A stretch of DNA of 60,888 bases from Verrucomicrobia bacterium 12-59-8 (GCA_002279765.1 NCCR01000032.1:1-60888), one strand, 5' to 3'. Positions 25,628 to 35,032 are shown, counted from the first letter of the stretch. The notes: generated by a model from the letters alone, not told the origin. Made by a program: numbers and translations.

Positions 25628-28444
25628 TCAGTCAATGGAGCGGAATTCAGCACTGCCGAGCAGAGCGCGGCAGAAGCTCGTCAGCACGTCGCTTTCGATC
25701 CGCGGGTAGTCGGCGAAGAATCGCTGAGAGGCCTTGGATTCATTCGCCGTAGGCGCTCGTGCAAAAGCCACTTTGAAGGCAGTTGAGACCCACTGGCTCT
25801 CAGGCAGCGGACGGAGCTTGTCAGCGAAACGTTTCGCCTGCCGTGCGACGAAGTCGTTGTTCAACAGATACAAAGCCTGTGATGGCACCGTGGTCACTTC
25901 GCGGCTGCCGTTCACGGCGCTGGGCTCGGCGAAATCAAAGACCGTGAGAGCATCCGGCACGGCATTGCGCGGCACAGGCAGATAGACGCTGCGCATGTCG
26001 CCGCTGGCGGTGAGGAAGGGCTCATCACTCAGCGGAGCACGCAGGCTCTTGATGAGATAGCCGCCGATGGTGCCGTCGCCGTACTGGGCAACAGCTGAGC
26101 CGACGGGTACCTCGACGTTCAGACCTCCGCAGACGGCCAGCATCGCGTCTCGAATGCATTCGGCATCGAGGCGGCGCGGAGTCATGCGCCAGACGAGCGT
26201 GTTTTCGGGATCGGCCTCGAAATTTTTCGCTTCGTGAGCGGCGGCCAGCTGATAGGCGTGACTCATGACGATTTCCTTGATGAGCGACTTGATCGACCAG
26301 CCGCCGCTTTGCAGCCGCAGCCCCAGATGATCCAGCAGCGCCGGATTGGACGGCGGCTGGCCCATCGTGCCAAAATTATCGACGGTTGTGACGATGCCCC
26401 GGCCAAACAACCAGTGCCAGACGCGATTGGCAAACACACGCGCTGTGAGTGGATTGGTGTCTGCCACGAGCCAGTCGGCTAATTCGCGGCGTCCACTCTC
26501 TTTTGATGGCATGGCAGGCGTCTTCGAAGCAATCACGCTGACAAACCCACGCGGTACTCTGGCACCGGGTTTATCGACATCACCACGGGCAAAGAGCGGA
26601 CTGTCATTAATCGAACTGAACTGAGCAGGACGACCCGCGAACATTTGAAATGCCTCCTCGACTGATTTCGGCTTGGTGGGCGGCCCGGCCGAGGGGGTGG
26701 ATGGAAAGTCGCGCACGCCCATCGCGAGCAGCTTTTGGCGGCCCTCGCTGTCGTAGGAGGCGAGCTCCATTTTGCACTCGCCAATCTTCGCGTTGATGCC
26801 GACGAACATCACCAGCTTTTGCGGGTCGTTGTTGATGTCGAATCCTTTGCCTGTGAGCATTCCCTTTGCGGCGGTGGCATAAAACTGCACCATTCCATAG
26901 CGCTCGGTTTTCGTGAGACCTTTTTCGACCTCGGCACGGCGCTCCGGTGTGAGCATCAAGGGCATGCGCGGCAGACCACAGTCGGTAGGTAGCTCAATGA
27001 GCGGTGAGGACTTGAGGTTCTGAAAATTGGGCGAGGTGCCGTACAAGGTCTCCGTGCTCAGGAAGATGCCCGCCAGCGCGTAATAATCCTTCTGCGAGAT
27101 GGGGTCGAACTTGTGATCATGGCAACGCGCGCAGGCGACGGTGAGGCCAAGCACCGCTTGCGACATCGCGTCAATCTGCTCGTCGGCGGTGTCGAGCGCA
27201 TACTGCTTCGGACTGCGTTCATTGAGACTGCGCGAGCCTATGGCAAGGAAGCCGGTCGCAATTTGCTTCAACCCACGGTCTCGGCTGTCTTTGGCTGGCA
27301 TCAGGTCACCGGCGATCTGCTCGCGGATGAATTCGTTGAAGGGCTTGTCCTTGTTGAAGGATTCGATGACGTAATCGCGAAAGCGCCATGCATGAGGAAG
27401 GAGACAGTTAACGTCTTTGCCGGTTGATTCTGCGTAACGCGCCACATCCAACCAATGACGACCCCAGCGTTCGCCAAAGCGCGGAGATTGGAGCAGCGCA
27501 TCGACGACCTTTTCAAAGGCCTGCGAGCCATGGCTCGCCAAAAAAGAATTCACCTGCTCCGGTGTTGGCGGCAGGCCGGTTAGATCAAAGCAAACGCGGC
27601 GTAGCAGCGCCTCAGGCTGAGCATCACCGACGGGCTTGAGGCCCTTGGCCTCCAATCCGGCGAGGATGAAACGGTCAATGTCGCCCTTCGGCCAGGCACC
27701 GTCCTTCACGGCAGGCACTGTAGCATTTCTCACTGGCTGATAGGCCCAGTGGCTCTTCGCCTTCTCGGTGTCCCACTCGGATTTCACGACGCCGGCCTTG
27801 CCCTCACGCGGATCAGGCGCACCCATGCGCACCCACTGCTCGAAGTCGGCAATGACGGAGTCCGGCAGCTTTCCGCCGCCCTTTTCCGGCGGCATCTGCA
27901 TGTCCTTGTTGGTGTAATGCAGGGATTCGATGACGAGGCTCTTGACGAGATCGCCCGGCACGACGCCCGGGCCGCTGTCGCCACCACGACGGATGCCTTC
28001 GCGTGTATCGAGCACAAAGCCGCCTTTGATTTTTTCCGCGTCTTCCGCATGGCACTTGTAGCATTTCTCAGCGAGCACGGGACGAATTTTCTTTTCGAAA
28101 AAGGCGATTTGTTCCTCACTGCTTTGGGTCTCGATGGTTGCAGGCTTGTCAGGAGAAGGTTTCGCACCGCCGCTGATCGCCACGATGTTCATGTACTCAT
28201 CATGCGAGAGCCTGCCGTCGCGATTCGCATCGAGCGTGTGAAACAGGTAATCAACCACCTGCGGCTTGCCCTTCAGTTTCGGCGAAAATTCGCTTAGCGC
28301 ATTGAACTCGGGAACGCTGAGAGTCGTATCATGGTCCTGATCAAAGGTGGTGAAACCCTGTTCGAGTTTCTTTTGCAAGTCGGCATCCTGCGCTGAAGCA
28401 GCTGTGAGGCAGATGACAAAGAAGAGCAATGCGCGTGTTTTCAT
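25628..28444 (-). CDS. PSD1/DUF1549-DUF1553 protein with N-terminal EF-hand pair
   Basis: A 938-residue exported protein. After the signal peptide (ending ASAQD) there is an EF-hand pair: DQDHDTTLSVPEF near 35 and DANRDGRLSHDEY near 72. It then has haem motif CYKCHA near 126, MQMPPEKGGGKLPD, DUF1549 (FGERWGRHWLDVARYAESTGKD) with CARCHDHKFDPI near 437, and DUF1553 (TARVFANRVWHWLFGRG, TPRRLDAECIRDAMLAVCGG, EVTTVPSQALYLLNND). The EF-hands should bind calcium and distinguish this paralogue from the others in the window. The ATG overlaps the stop of the Spy-like gene as ATGA. Confidence 0.93.
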   Translation of the reverse strand: MKTRALLFFVICLTAASAQDADLQKKLEQGFTTFDQDHDTTLSVPEFNALSEFSPKLKGKPQVVDYLFHTLDANRDGRLSHDEYMNIVAISGGAKPSPDKPATIETQSSEEQIAFFEKKIRPVLAEKCYKCHAEDAEKIKGGFVLDTREGIRRGGDSGPGVVPGDLVKSLVIESLHYTNKDMQMPPEKGGGKLPDSVIADFEQWVRMGAPDPREGKAGVVKSEWDTEKAKSHWAYQPVRNATVPAVKDGAWPKGDIDRFILAGLEAKGLKPVGDAQPEALLRRVCFDLTGLPPTPEQVNSFLASHGSQAFEKVVDALLQSPRFGERWGRHWLDVARYAESTGKDVNCLLPHAWRFRDYVIESFNKDKPFNEFIREQIAGDLMPAKDSRDRGLKQIATGFLAIGSRSLNERSPKQYALDTADEQIDAMSQAVLGLTVACARCHDHKFDPISQKDYYALAGIFLSTETLYGTSPNFQNLKSSPLIELPTDCGLPRMPLMLTPERRAEVEKGLTKTERYGMVQFYATAAKGMLTGKGFDINNDPQKLVMFVGINAKIGECKMELASYDSEGRQKLLAMGVRDFPSTPSAGPPTKPKSVEEAFQMFAGRPAQFSSINDSPLFARGDVDKPGARVPRGFVSVIASKTPAMPSKESGRRELADWLVADTNPLTARVFANRVWHWLFGRGIVTTVDNFGTMGQPPSNPALLDHLGLRLQSGGWSIKSLIKEIVMSHAYQLAAAHEAKNFEADPENTLVWRMTPRRLDAECIRDAMLAVCGGLNVEVPVGSAVAQYGDGTIGGYLIKSLRAPLSDEPFLTASGDMRSVYLPVPRNAVPDALTVFDFAEPSAVNGSREVTTVPSQALYLLNNDFVARQAKRFADKLRPLPESQWVSTAFKVAFARAPTANESKASQRFFADYPRIESDVLTSFCRALLGSAEFRSID

Positions 28445-28809
28445 GGCTTCATGAATTTTTCAAATTTTGCCCGGCGCTCGTCGCCAAGTTTTTTGAACTC
28501 CTCAATCTGCTCTGGCGTGAGCAATCCTGCCAACTCGGTAGACTGACGGATCGATGCTTGGGCGATGTCCGTCAGAGTGTCAGTTTTGATCTTCGCGAGG
28601 TCCTGTCTGAGTTGGTCGTAGATTGGCTTAGATTTCTCCACCTGATCCGGGGTGAGCTTGAGGCGTTTCACTTCTTCGACCATACGCTGCTTAACGAAGT
28701 GATCCTCACTGAGCAACTTCTTCGCGAAAGGAAACGCGAGCCCGATTCCGCACAAAGCGCCGAGGATGAACAGCCCGAAGAGGGTGCAGATGATGAATAG
28801 CTTTTTCAT
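28441..28809 (-). CDS. Spy/CpxP-like membrane-anchored periplasmic protein
   Basis: A 122-residue protein with one N-terminal membrane segment (residues about 4-28), followed by an all-helical charged domain. Two LTP-Q motifs, LTPDQVEK and LTPEQIEEFKK, are spaced about 46 residues apart, as in the Spy/CpxP/CnrX-type group. Such proteins act as periplasmic chaperones or as stress/metal sensors that signal to ECF sigma factors. It is translationally coupled (ATGA) both to the small one-TM protein before it and to the EF-hand PSD1 gene after it, so a sensor role for the sigma factor at 29668 is a reasonable inference. Confidence 0.78.
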   Translation of the reverse strand: MKKLFIICTLFGLFILGALCGIGLAFPFAKKLLSEDHFVKQRMVEEVKRLKLTPDQVEKSKPIYDQLRQDLAKIKTDTLTDIAQASIRQSTELAGLLTPEQIEEFKKLGDERRAKFEKFMKP

Positions 28810-29084
28810 GGGAAGAGCGGTGTTTGAATGAAGACCTGCGCCAAATCGTGCACATCAGCGCTCATGGCGCCGGCTGACCACCAAAGGCAGGCGGCAGTCG
28901 CCACCGTGGCCACCGGCAGCGCGGCCAGAGAAAACCGCGTCCATAAGGCGGAGGTGTCCGAGACCGAACGTGCGGAGGCAATGGCACGAGTGGCGAGTCC
29001 GAAAGGAAGCTCCGCAGGCCCAGGTGCAATCGCGTTACGCGCACGGGCGGCGAGTTGTTCGAGACGTTGGTCGATTTCGTTCAT
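28806..29084 (-). CDS. Small one-TM protein, candidate anti-sigma factor
   Basis: A 92-residue protein whose first 50 residues are polar and helical, followed by a single hydrophobic segment (FSLAALPVATVATAACLWW, about 51-69) and a short C-terminal tail. It lacks the zinc HxxxCxxC motif of ZAS anti-sigma factors. Its position directly after an ECF sigma gene (ATGA overlap) and its topology, with the N-terminus in the cytoplasm, are typical of anti-sigma partners. The assignment rests on context only. Confidence 0.65.
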   Translation of the reverse strand: MNEIDQRLEQLAARARNAIAPGPAELPFGLATRAIASARSVSDTSALWTRFSLAALPVATVATAACLWWSAGAMSADVHDLAQVFIQTPLFP

Positions 29085-29668
29085 GATTGGGATGCTTCGA
29101 GTTGTTCAAAGGCCGCGCGCAGTTTGCGGCGGGCGCGAAAGGCGCGTACTTTCACCAGCGTGCGGCTCCAGCCTGTGAGCGTGGCGATTTCGTCGGTCGA
29201 TTTGCCGTCGAGGTGCAGCAGGCTGAGCACCATGCGATCGTCCGCGCTCAGTGTGTCCAGCAGGCGCAGCATGAGGGAGCGTGATTCCTCGTTCAAGGTT
29301 TCCGCTTTCGGCTCTGCGGCGGTCATTGTGGCCTGCATGGCCTCCTGCTCCCCTTCGGTGAGATCGCTCCAGCGCAGTTCGGGCCTGACACGCCGTGCGC
29401 GGTAGTGATCCCGGCACTGATTGATCGCAATGCGCGCCAGCCACGGCTCCAGCGGCTTCGACGCATCCCACCGCTCGGCTTTGGCAAAGCAACGCGCGAA
29501 AGTCTGCTGCGCCAGATCCTCCACGCAGTTCGTGTCCGTGACGTGGCGACGGATCAAGCTCGCCACGAAAGGGTAAAGCGCCTCCACGAGCGCCCGTGCC
29601 GCGCCCTCGTCGCTGCATCGCAGCCACGCTGCCATGCAGGCACGGGATTCGCTGTCGGTTAAAATCAT
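29081..29668 (-). CDS. ECF-type RNA polymerase sigma factor
   Basis: A 195-residue sigma factor. Region 2 spans about residues 31-93 (YPFVASLIRRHV, VEDLAQQTFARCFAKAERWD, WLARIAINQCRDHYRARR). Region 4 spans about 131-187 (LDTLSADDRMVLSLLHLDGKSTDEIA, WSRTLVKVRAFRARRKLRAA). The tail is too short for region 3. It heads a five-gene string with a one-TM protein, a Spy-like protein, an EF-hand PSD1 protein and a DUF1501 protein, so it probably directs transcription of that operon and possibly of similar ones. Confidence 0.93.
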   Translation of the reverse strand: MILTDSESRACMAAWLRCSDEGAARALVEALYPFVASLIRRHVTDTNCVEDLAQQTFARCFAKAERWDASKPLEPWLARIAINQCRDHYRARRVRPELRWSDLTEGEQEAMQATMTAAEPKAETLNEESRSLMLRLLDTLSADDRMVLSLLHLDGKSTDEIATLTGWSRTLVKVRAFRARRKLRAAFEQLEASQS

Positions 29669-29786
29669 GGAAGCTGGGAATCACGATGACACATCCTTTC
29701 CCGGCTTCTACGGGCAGGATGCGGAGCGGTTACAGCTTCCAGCAGATTTATTTGGAAGAGGTGCAGGCAAGAAAGCCCGCTTTACC

Positions 29787-31466
29787 TCACTTGGCGTTCT
29801 TTTCGATGAATTCGATGATCGGCGTCGAGTCCTCCAGCCCATGCGGATGATGGCCCACACCTGGTTTGCGAATCAGCGTGATGCTGCCACCGAGCGCCTT
29901 GTAGCGAGTTTCGATCAAGCCGGTGTTTTCATCCCACGGCACCACATCATCGGCATCGCCATACACGTGGAGGAGTGGCACATGGTTCATGGCCAGTGGT
30001 GCGAGGTTGTCCACGGGATTGCCTTTGTAGGCGAGCGCTTCAGCCTCGTCTTTGAAGCCCCAGAGCTTGGGCACGAGACTCCAGTTCTTCGGGTCGCCCT
30101 TGCCTTTGCCCTTGCCGCCGGGCCAGCTTTTGAAATCACACACCGGCGCGTCGGCGTAAATGCAGGAGACTTTGGTGGGATTCGCGATGGCCCAGTTGTA
30201 GCAGTACAAACCACCGCGGCTGAGACCGACGAGGGAGGGCTTGGCGCTCAGACCATAGTGCGTGGTGAGTTCAGCGTAGCATTCGTTCCACAGCTTCACG
30301 GCATCAGGGCAGCCGAGCATATCGTTGATCTTCATATAAACGATGTGGAAGCCTTTGCCGAGGAAGGCGATGTCCGGCGCGGGCTTGTGGCCGAAGAACT
30401 CGCCATGCCAAACCCATGGGCGGCCTGGTGCGGCGGCTTTCGGCGCGACAACGGTCACGGATTTACCTGCGATCATGAGTTCATGCTTCACGTAGCCGTT
30501 CCATTCACCGGTTTGACTGGGGAACACGATCTCCTTCGCGCTGGCCAGCTTGCGGGCCTCAGCATCCAGTTCAGCGGCTTTCGCCTTGGCCTCTTCAATC
30601 GGCAGACCGGGCGCATTGCCAGGGCGCTTGTGCCCCACGTAGCTCAGCCATGCGGGGCGCAGGATGGCGTGCTTCTTTTTCACCAGCGCGAGAATGGCGG
30701 CACCATTGGGATGATCGGGCGTGCCGTCCGGCTTAACCTTGAGACCCCAGGCATCCAGCACAGCATGCGCCATGAGCAGATGCCCTTCGGCTCCAGGATG
30801 CACACCATCTTTGGAAAAGGTAAACTCGGGATCCGTCTTCCGCTTTTCAGCGATGGCGGCGTTCATCGGGCCGTGAATGTCCAGCACCTCCCAGCCCTTC
30901 TGACGCATATCGAGCAACCAGTCGGAATAAAAGTCGAGCACCTCATTGTAGCCCTGGTAGGGCTTTTCATACTTCTCCAGCCCGGCTGGCAGTAGGCGGG
31001 CCTTGATCGGCAATGGGTCAAACACGGGCGGCGTCAGATGCACGATACGTGCGCCGGTGGCGGTGACCTTGTCATGCAGCTTCTTCATGCCATCCTGAAA
31101 AGCCTTCGTACGCACGGCACCCAGCGGGTAATAGATGCCGTCATTCATGCCATAGCACGCAAAGACGAGCTCAGGTTTCGTCTTTTCCAGCGCGCGGTCG
31201 AGACGCTCGTGCAGATCCGGGCGCGGAAACTTTCCACCGGCATGACCGTCTTCGCTCAAACCACTCACCGTTTCACTGCTAAGACCGAGCGGGATGATTT
31301 CCTTGGTCACCTCCGGATGCTGCGCGATCAAGGCGGCATCAATGAACTCAATGTAGCCCCCTCCCTGCGTGATGCTGTCGCCGAGAAAGACGATGCGCTG
31401 TTCTTTGGGAAGTTCCACCGCAAAGGCAGTGGCGGAGAGGAGCAGGGAAAGCAGGAAGGAACGCAT
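29787..31466 (-). CDS. Secreted two-domain esterase: SGNH hydrolase fused to alpha/beta hydrolase
   Basis: A 559-residue protein with a signal peptide (MRSFLLSLLLSATAFAVE). Residues about 22-255 form an SGNH hydrolase: FLGDSITQGGGY (Ser), CYGMNDGIYYP (GxND block) and DGVHPGAEGH (Asp-x-x-His). Residues about 320-559 form an alpha/beta hydrolase: WHGEFFGHKP, a nucleophile elbow VGLSRGGLYCYN and HVYGDADDVVPWDENTG with a closing GHHPHG. Both catalytic sets look complete, so two ester-cleaving activities in one chain are likely, perhaps for acylated polysaccharides. The gene stands alone between the sigma-factor operon and a propeller gene. Confidence 0.88.
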   Translation of the reverse strand: MRSFLLSLLLSATAFAVELPKEQRIVFLGDSITQGGGYIEFIDAALIAQHPEVTKEIIPLGLSSETVSGLSEDGHAGGKFPRPDLHERLDRALEKTKPELVFACYGMNDGIYYPLGAVRTKAFQDGMKKLHDKVTATGARIVHLTPPVFDPLPIKARLLPAGLEKYEKPYQGYNEVLDFYSDWLLDMRQKGWEVLDIHGPMNAAIAEKRKTDPEFTFSKDGVHPGAEGHLLMAHAVLDAWGLKVKPDGTPDHPNGAAILALVKKKHAILRPAWLSYVGHKRPGNAPGLPIEEAKAKAAELDAEARKLASAKEIVFPSQTGEWNGYVKHELMIAGKSVTVVAPKAAAPGRPWVWHGEFFGHKPAPDIAFLGKGFHIVYMKINDMLGCPDAVKLWNECYAELTTHYGLSAKPSLVGLSRGGLYCYNWAIANPTKVSCIYADAPVCDFKSWPGGKGKGKGDPKNWSLVPKLWGFKDEAEALAYKGNPVDNLAPLAMNHVPLLHVYGDADDVVPWDENTGLIETRYKALGGSITLIRKPGVGHHPHGLEDSTPIIEFIEKNAK

Positions 31467-31501
31467 GGGGTAAACAAGTCGGTGAAGTCAGCCTGCTTTT
31501 A

Positions 31502-32551
31502 TCACACCTTGTGCAGCTTGTAAGGATAGACTTGGTCCGCGTTCCACTGGCAGCCATATAAATCGCCAGCGTCATCCATGCACACGTCATGCACATTGCG
31601 GAAAACGGGCTGGTCCTGCAGCAGGATGCCGACTTGATCACCCTCATATTTCGGCTGCTGTCCACCTGGGGCAGAGATGACGCGATTGTTCTTGTCGAGG
31701 ATGATGATGAAGCCGCGCTCGCGCCACATGCGGTAATCATTAGGCTTCATGCCAAAGCAAACGCCGGAAAGCAGCAGATCCCCCGCAATGACCGGCCGGC
31801 TCATGAAGGCACCGGGCAGATACACCGAATGCGCATAGGTACCGTCGAGCTGGTACCAGTGGAACTCATTGCGGATGCGCTCCGTGCACAGCACCAGAGG
31901 CGCAGGTCCGCGTGAGTCAATGGTGACGCCATGCGCCTGCATGAATTTGCCCGCGTTCATCGCCTGCGTGCTGTTGCCGCCGAATTTGCGGATGAATTTC
32001 CCCGTGGCGTCAAACTGCAGGATGAACTGCGAGCCGTAGCCGTCCGCCACATAGATGTCGCCGTTCGGTCCGGCCACAGCCTCGGTGGGCGCATACTTCG
32101 TCACGGCATCATACGCGCCACAGTCCTTCGCATGCGGCAGTTCCAGCACAATCTCACCAGTCAGCGTGGTTTTCAACACGCGGCCTCCACCCGGATCGCA
32201 CAGCAGCAGATGCTCCTTGCCATCACGCACATCCAGACTCAGCCCATGACCAGAGCGCAGCTTCAGCGTCCACGCATCCAGCACCTTCCCCTCCTTATCG
32301 AAGATCAGGACGTTGTTCTTCGCCTCGTCGGTGATCAGGATCAGCCGCTTCTGCGCATCCATGACCATCTCATGGCAGTTCTTCACCGGATGCACATCGC
32401 GCTTCGCCTGGCACCACTCCAGATCGACCCGATACCGATGCTCCCCATGCCCGATGATGGTTCCGTTCAGCGTGGTCTTGCTTTGCGCCCGCACAAACGG
32501 TGCGGAAAAAGCGGTGGCGGCGGTCGTGGTGATGAAATGGCGGCGGTTCAT
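31502..32551 (-). CDS. Tat-exported NHL/six-bladed beta-propeller protein
   Basis: A 349-residue protein with a Tat leader (NRRHFITTTAATAFSAPFV). Six-bladed propeller repeats of NHL/peptidylglycine-lyase-like type follow: GKVLDAWTLKLRSGHGLSLDV, GDIYVADGYGSQFILQFDATGKFIRKFGG (read in pieces) and AHGVTIDS. Such propellers usually bind ligands or act in a redox or lyase role. No catalytic signature is clear. Its stop is 35 bases upstream of the two-domain esterase gene, so the two may be transcribed together. Confidence 0.8.
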   Translation of the reverse strand: MNRRHFITTTAATAFSAPFVRAQSKTTLNGTIIGHGEHRYRVDLEWCQAKRDVHPVKNCHEMVMDAQKRLILITDEAKNNVLIFDKEGKVLDAWTLKLRSGHGLSLDVRDGKEHLLLCDPGGGRVLKTTLTGEIVLELPHAKDCGAYDAVTKYAPTEAVAGPNGDIYVADGYGSQFILQFDATGKFIRKFGGNSTQAMNAGKFMQAHGVTIDSRGPAPLVLCTERIRNEFHWYQLDGTYAHSVYLPGAFMSRPVIAGDLLLSGVCFGMKPNDYRMWRERGFIIILDKNNRVISAPGGQQPKYEGDQVGILLQDQPVFRNVHDVCMDDAGDLYGCQWNADQVYPYKLHKV

Positions 32552-32581
32552 GCTCTCATCAACAGCGCCAGCATGCCCGAC

Positions 32582-33205
32582 CTATCCAGAACTCTTCGGC
32601 CGGGTCTGAAACATCGGCAGCCTCAGATTCCAGCGCATCGCCGCCAGCCGCAGCACCAAAATGAACGCCATGCCGATGTATCGGTGGCTTTCCGAAGGCG
32701 GCAAATTCCTTCGCAGCAGAACAAACACCATCGCTCCTGCAAACACTGCAGTGGCGTACAGATTCACTTCTGACCTAAACACCCAGGGGACTTCATTTCG
32801 CAGCACATCACGCAAGACGCCGCCCGCCACGCCGGTGACAATGCCCAGCAGGATCGCCACGATGGCCGGAGTTCCGAACATGAGCGCCTTTTCGGTTCCT
32901 GCGATGCCAAACAAGGCGAGGCCAAAGGCATCCGCGACTGCCAGCAGGCGGTGGGGAGGATGGACAAATCGGACCATCACAAACGTCGCCACAGCAGCGA
33001 TCAAAGCCGTCCACAAATACATGGGCTGCTCGATCCAGAACAAGGGCCGCACGCCAAGGCAAAGATCCCGGATCGTGCCGCCGCCCACCGCCGTGACGAG
33101 CGCCAGCACAATGACACCAAAGAGGTCCATCTCCTTCCCTTCTGCCGCGAGCACGGCAGTGATCGCGCACACGGCAACAGCGGAGTATTCGATCCAGGGC
33201 GGCAT
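32582..33205 (-). CDS. Trimeric intracellular cation channel (TRIC/UPF0126) family membrane protein
   Basis: A 207-residue polytopic protein with two repeats of the UPF0126/TRIC unit. The signature glycine loops are ALVTAVGGGTIRD near 41 and GVAGGVLRDVLR near 125, each followed by further hydrophobic helices, giving about seven TM segments. Bacterial homologues form potassium- or cation-conducting trimers in the inner membrane. The start is 3 bases after the stop of the MarC-like gene. Confidence 0.9.
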   Translation of the reverse strand: MPPWIEYSAVAVCAITAVLAAEGKEMDLFGVIVLALVTAVGGGTIRDLCLGVRPLFWIEQPMYLWTALIAAVATFVMVRFVHPPHRLLAVADAFGLALFGIAGTEKALMFGTPAIVAILLGIVTGVAGGVLRDVLRNEVPWVFRSEVNLYATAVFAGAMVFVLLRRNLPPSESHRYIGMAFILVLRLAAMRWNLRLPMFQTRPKSSG

Positions 33206-33208
33206 GGT

Positions 33209-33844
33209 TCAGTGCTGTATATAATGTTCGATGCCGTTGAGCAACATCTGCACAGCCACCATGACGAGCAGCATGCCCATCAGGCGCTCGACCGCCATCG
33301 CACCTTTCTCTTTGAGCACGCGGGCAATCGCAGGCGAACACAGCAGCACTGCTGCCGTGACTCCCCAGGCGATAAGCAGCGCGGCAAACCAATGCCAGAT
33401 CTGTTCCGGCTGCGTGCTAACGAGCACCAGCAGCGTCGCCAGCACGGACGGCCCCGCGATCATCGGAATGGCCAGCGGCACGATGAACGGCTCATCCATC
33501 GGTTCGTCGGCATCGCGACGCGAGGGCGGAAAAATTATCTTCAATGCGATCAAAAAGAGCACGATGCCGCCACTGATGAACAAGGCCTCCTGCTTCAAAT
33601 GCAGCAAGCCAAGCAGCCACGGACCGAGAAAGAGAAACAGCACGAGAATCACCAGCGCAATGACCAGCTCACGCGCGATCACGCGCATGCGCCGCTCTGG
33701 CGGCACCGGACGCAGGCCGGACACAAACGTCGCCACATTCCCTAGCGGGTCCATGATGGTGATCAGCAAAAGTGTGGCGGAAAGTGTGTCCATAATCAGA
33801 ACTACGATTGCAGCGATGCCATAAACAAACCCCAAACTTGTCAC
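33209..33844 (-). CDS. MarC-family integral membrane protein
   Basis: A polytopic protein of about six TM segments with family signatures [31 protein letters not shown] and a closing [20 protein letters not shown]. The role of MarC proteins is uncertain despite the historical drug-resistance name. Two starts are possible. The GTG at 33844 overlaps the kbl stop as GTGA with a GGGAG about 9 bases upstream (211 residues). The ATG at 33793 fits the usual family N-terminus better (194 residues). I give the coupled GTG. Confidence 0.85.
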   Translation of the reverse strand: MTSLGFVYGIAAIVVLIMDTLSATLLLITIMDPLGNVATFVSGLRPVPPERRMRVIARELVIALVILVLFLFLGPWLLGLLHLKQEALFISGGIVLFLIALKIIFPPSRRDADEPMDEPFIVPLAIPMIAGPSVLATLLVLVSTQPEQIWHWFAALLIAWGVTAAVLLCSPAIARVLKEKGAMAVERLMGMLLVMVAVQMLLNGIEHYIQH

Positions 33845-35031
33845 ATTCCGAGCTCCCGTCTCACCTCCACAAATGCCTGCACCGCATGCTCCAAATCTGC
33901 CCGCGTGTGTGCGGCGCTGATCTGCGTGCGGATGCGGGCCTTCCCCTGAGGGACCACGGGATAGCTGAAGCCGATGACGTAAACGCCACGCTCCAGCATT
34001 GCATCGGCGAATTTCGCGGCCAGCGCCGCATCGCCAAGCATCACAGGGACGATGGGGTGCTCGCCTGGAGCGATGTGAAATCCGACGGCGGTCATCTGCT
34101 CGCGGAAGAAGCGGGTATTGGCTTCGAGCTGATCACGCAGGCTGGTGGACTGCTTCAGCAGGTTCAGCGCCGCGATGGAAGCACCGGCGATGCTTGGGCA
34201 GAGCGTGTTCGAAAATAGATAAGGACGCGAACGCTGACGGAGCAGCTCAACAATTTCCTTTCGTCCACTGGTGTAGCCGCCACTGGCACCACCGAGGGCT
34301 TTGCCCAGCGTACCAGTAAGAATGGCAATACGGCCCATAACATCGGCATGCTCATGAGTGCCACGGCCTGTTTTGCCCATGAAGCCGACTGCATGAGAGT
34401 CGTCCACCATCACCAGTGCGTGGTATTTGTCCGCCAGATCACAGATCGCCTTCAGCGGGGCGATGAAACCGTCCATCGAGAACACGCCGTCAGTGGCGAT
34501 GAGTTTAAAACGGGCACCTTTCTCATCCGCCGCGATCAACTGCGCCTCCAGATCTGCCGCGTCGCAGTTTTTATAGCGATAGCGCTGCGCTTTGCACAAA
34601 CGCACACCGTCGATGATGGAGGCGTGATTGAGTTCGTCACTGATGATTGCGTCTTCCGGGCCGAGGATCGTTTCAAACAAGCCGCCGTTGGCGTCGAAGC
34701 AAGAGCCGTAGAGAATCGTGTCCTCCATGCCGAGAAAGTCTGACAAAGAAGCCTCCAGTTCCTTGTGGACCCCCTGCGTGCCACAGATGAAGCGCACGCT
34801 GGCCAGGCCGTAGCCCCACTGCTCCAGCGCTTCATGCGCCGCCTGCCGCACCTTCGGATGCTGCGCGAGGCCGAGGTAGTTGTTCGCACACATGTTGAGC
34901 ACTTCACCGCCGCCATTCGCACGCACCAGCGTGCCCTGCGGCGTAGAGAGCACGCGCTCGTATTTGTAGGTGCCCGCAGCGCGGATAGCATCAAGCTGCG
35001 TGGTAAGATGCGTGGCGAAGGTCGGATTCAT
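33841..35031 (-). CDS. kbl: Glycine C-acetyltransferase (2-amino-3-ketobutyrate CoA ligase)
   Basis: A 396-residue PLP enzyme of the alpha-oxoamine synthase group, matching the length of the E. coli enzyme. Motifs are [66 protein letters not shown] (in pieces) and the PLP lysine in [15 protein letters not shown]. It cleaves 2-amino-3-ketobutyrate with CoA to glycine and acetyl-CoA, the second step of threonine breakdown. The first enzyme, tdh, is two genes upstream. The ATG at 35031 is preceded by a 40-bp element also found before tdh, and no ribosome binding site is seen. Confidence 0.95.
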   Translation of the reverse strand: MNPTFATHLTTQLDAIRAAGTYKYERVLSTPQGTLVRANGGGEVLNMCANNYLGLAQHPKVRQAAHEALEQWGYGLASVRFICGTQGVHKELEASLSDFLGMEDTILYGSCFDANGGLFETILGPEDAIISDELNHASIIDGVRLCKAQRYRYKNCDAADLEAQLIAADEKGARFKLIATDGVFSMDGFIAPLKAICDLADKYHALVMVDDSHAVGFMGKTGRGTHEHADVMGRIAILTGTLGKALGGASGGYTSGRKEIVELLRQRSRPYLFSNTLCPSIAGASIAALNLLKQSTSLRDQLEANTRFFREQMTAVGFHIAPGEHPIVPVMLGDAALAAKFADAMLERGVYVIGFSYPVVPQGKARIRTQISAAHTRADLEHAVQAFVEVRRELGM

Positions 35032-35032
35032 A

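Noticed and set aside
23983..25752. 589-codon plus-strand frame opposite the GntR and DUF1501 genes
   Set aside because: It spans two recognised minus-strand genes and their junction, with no signal or motif of its own.
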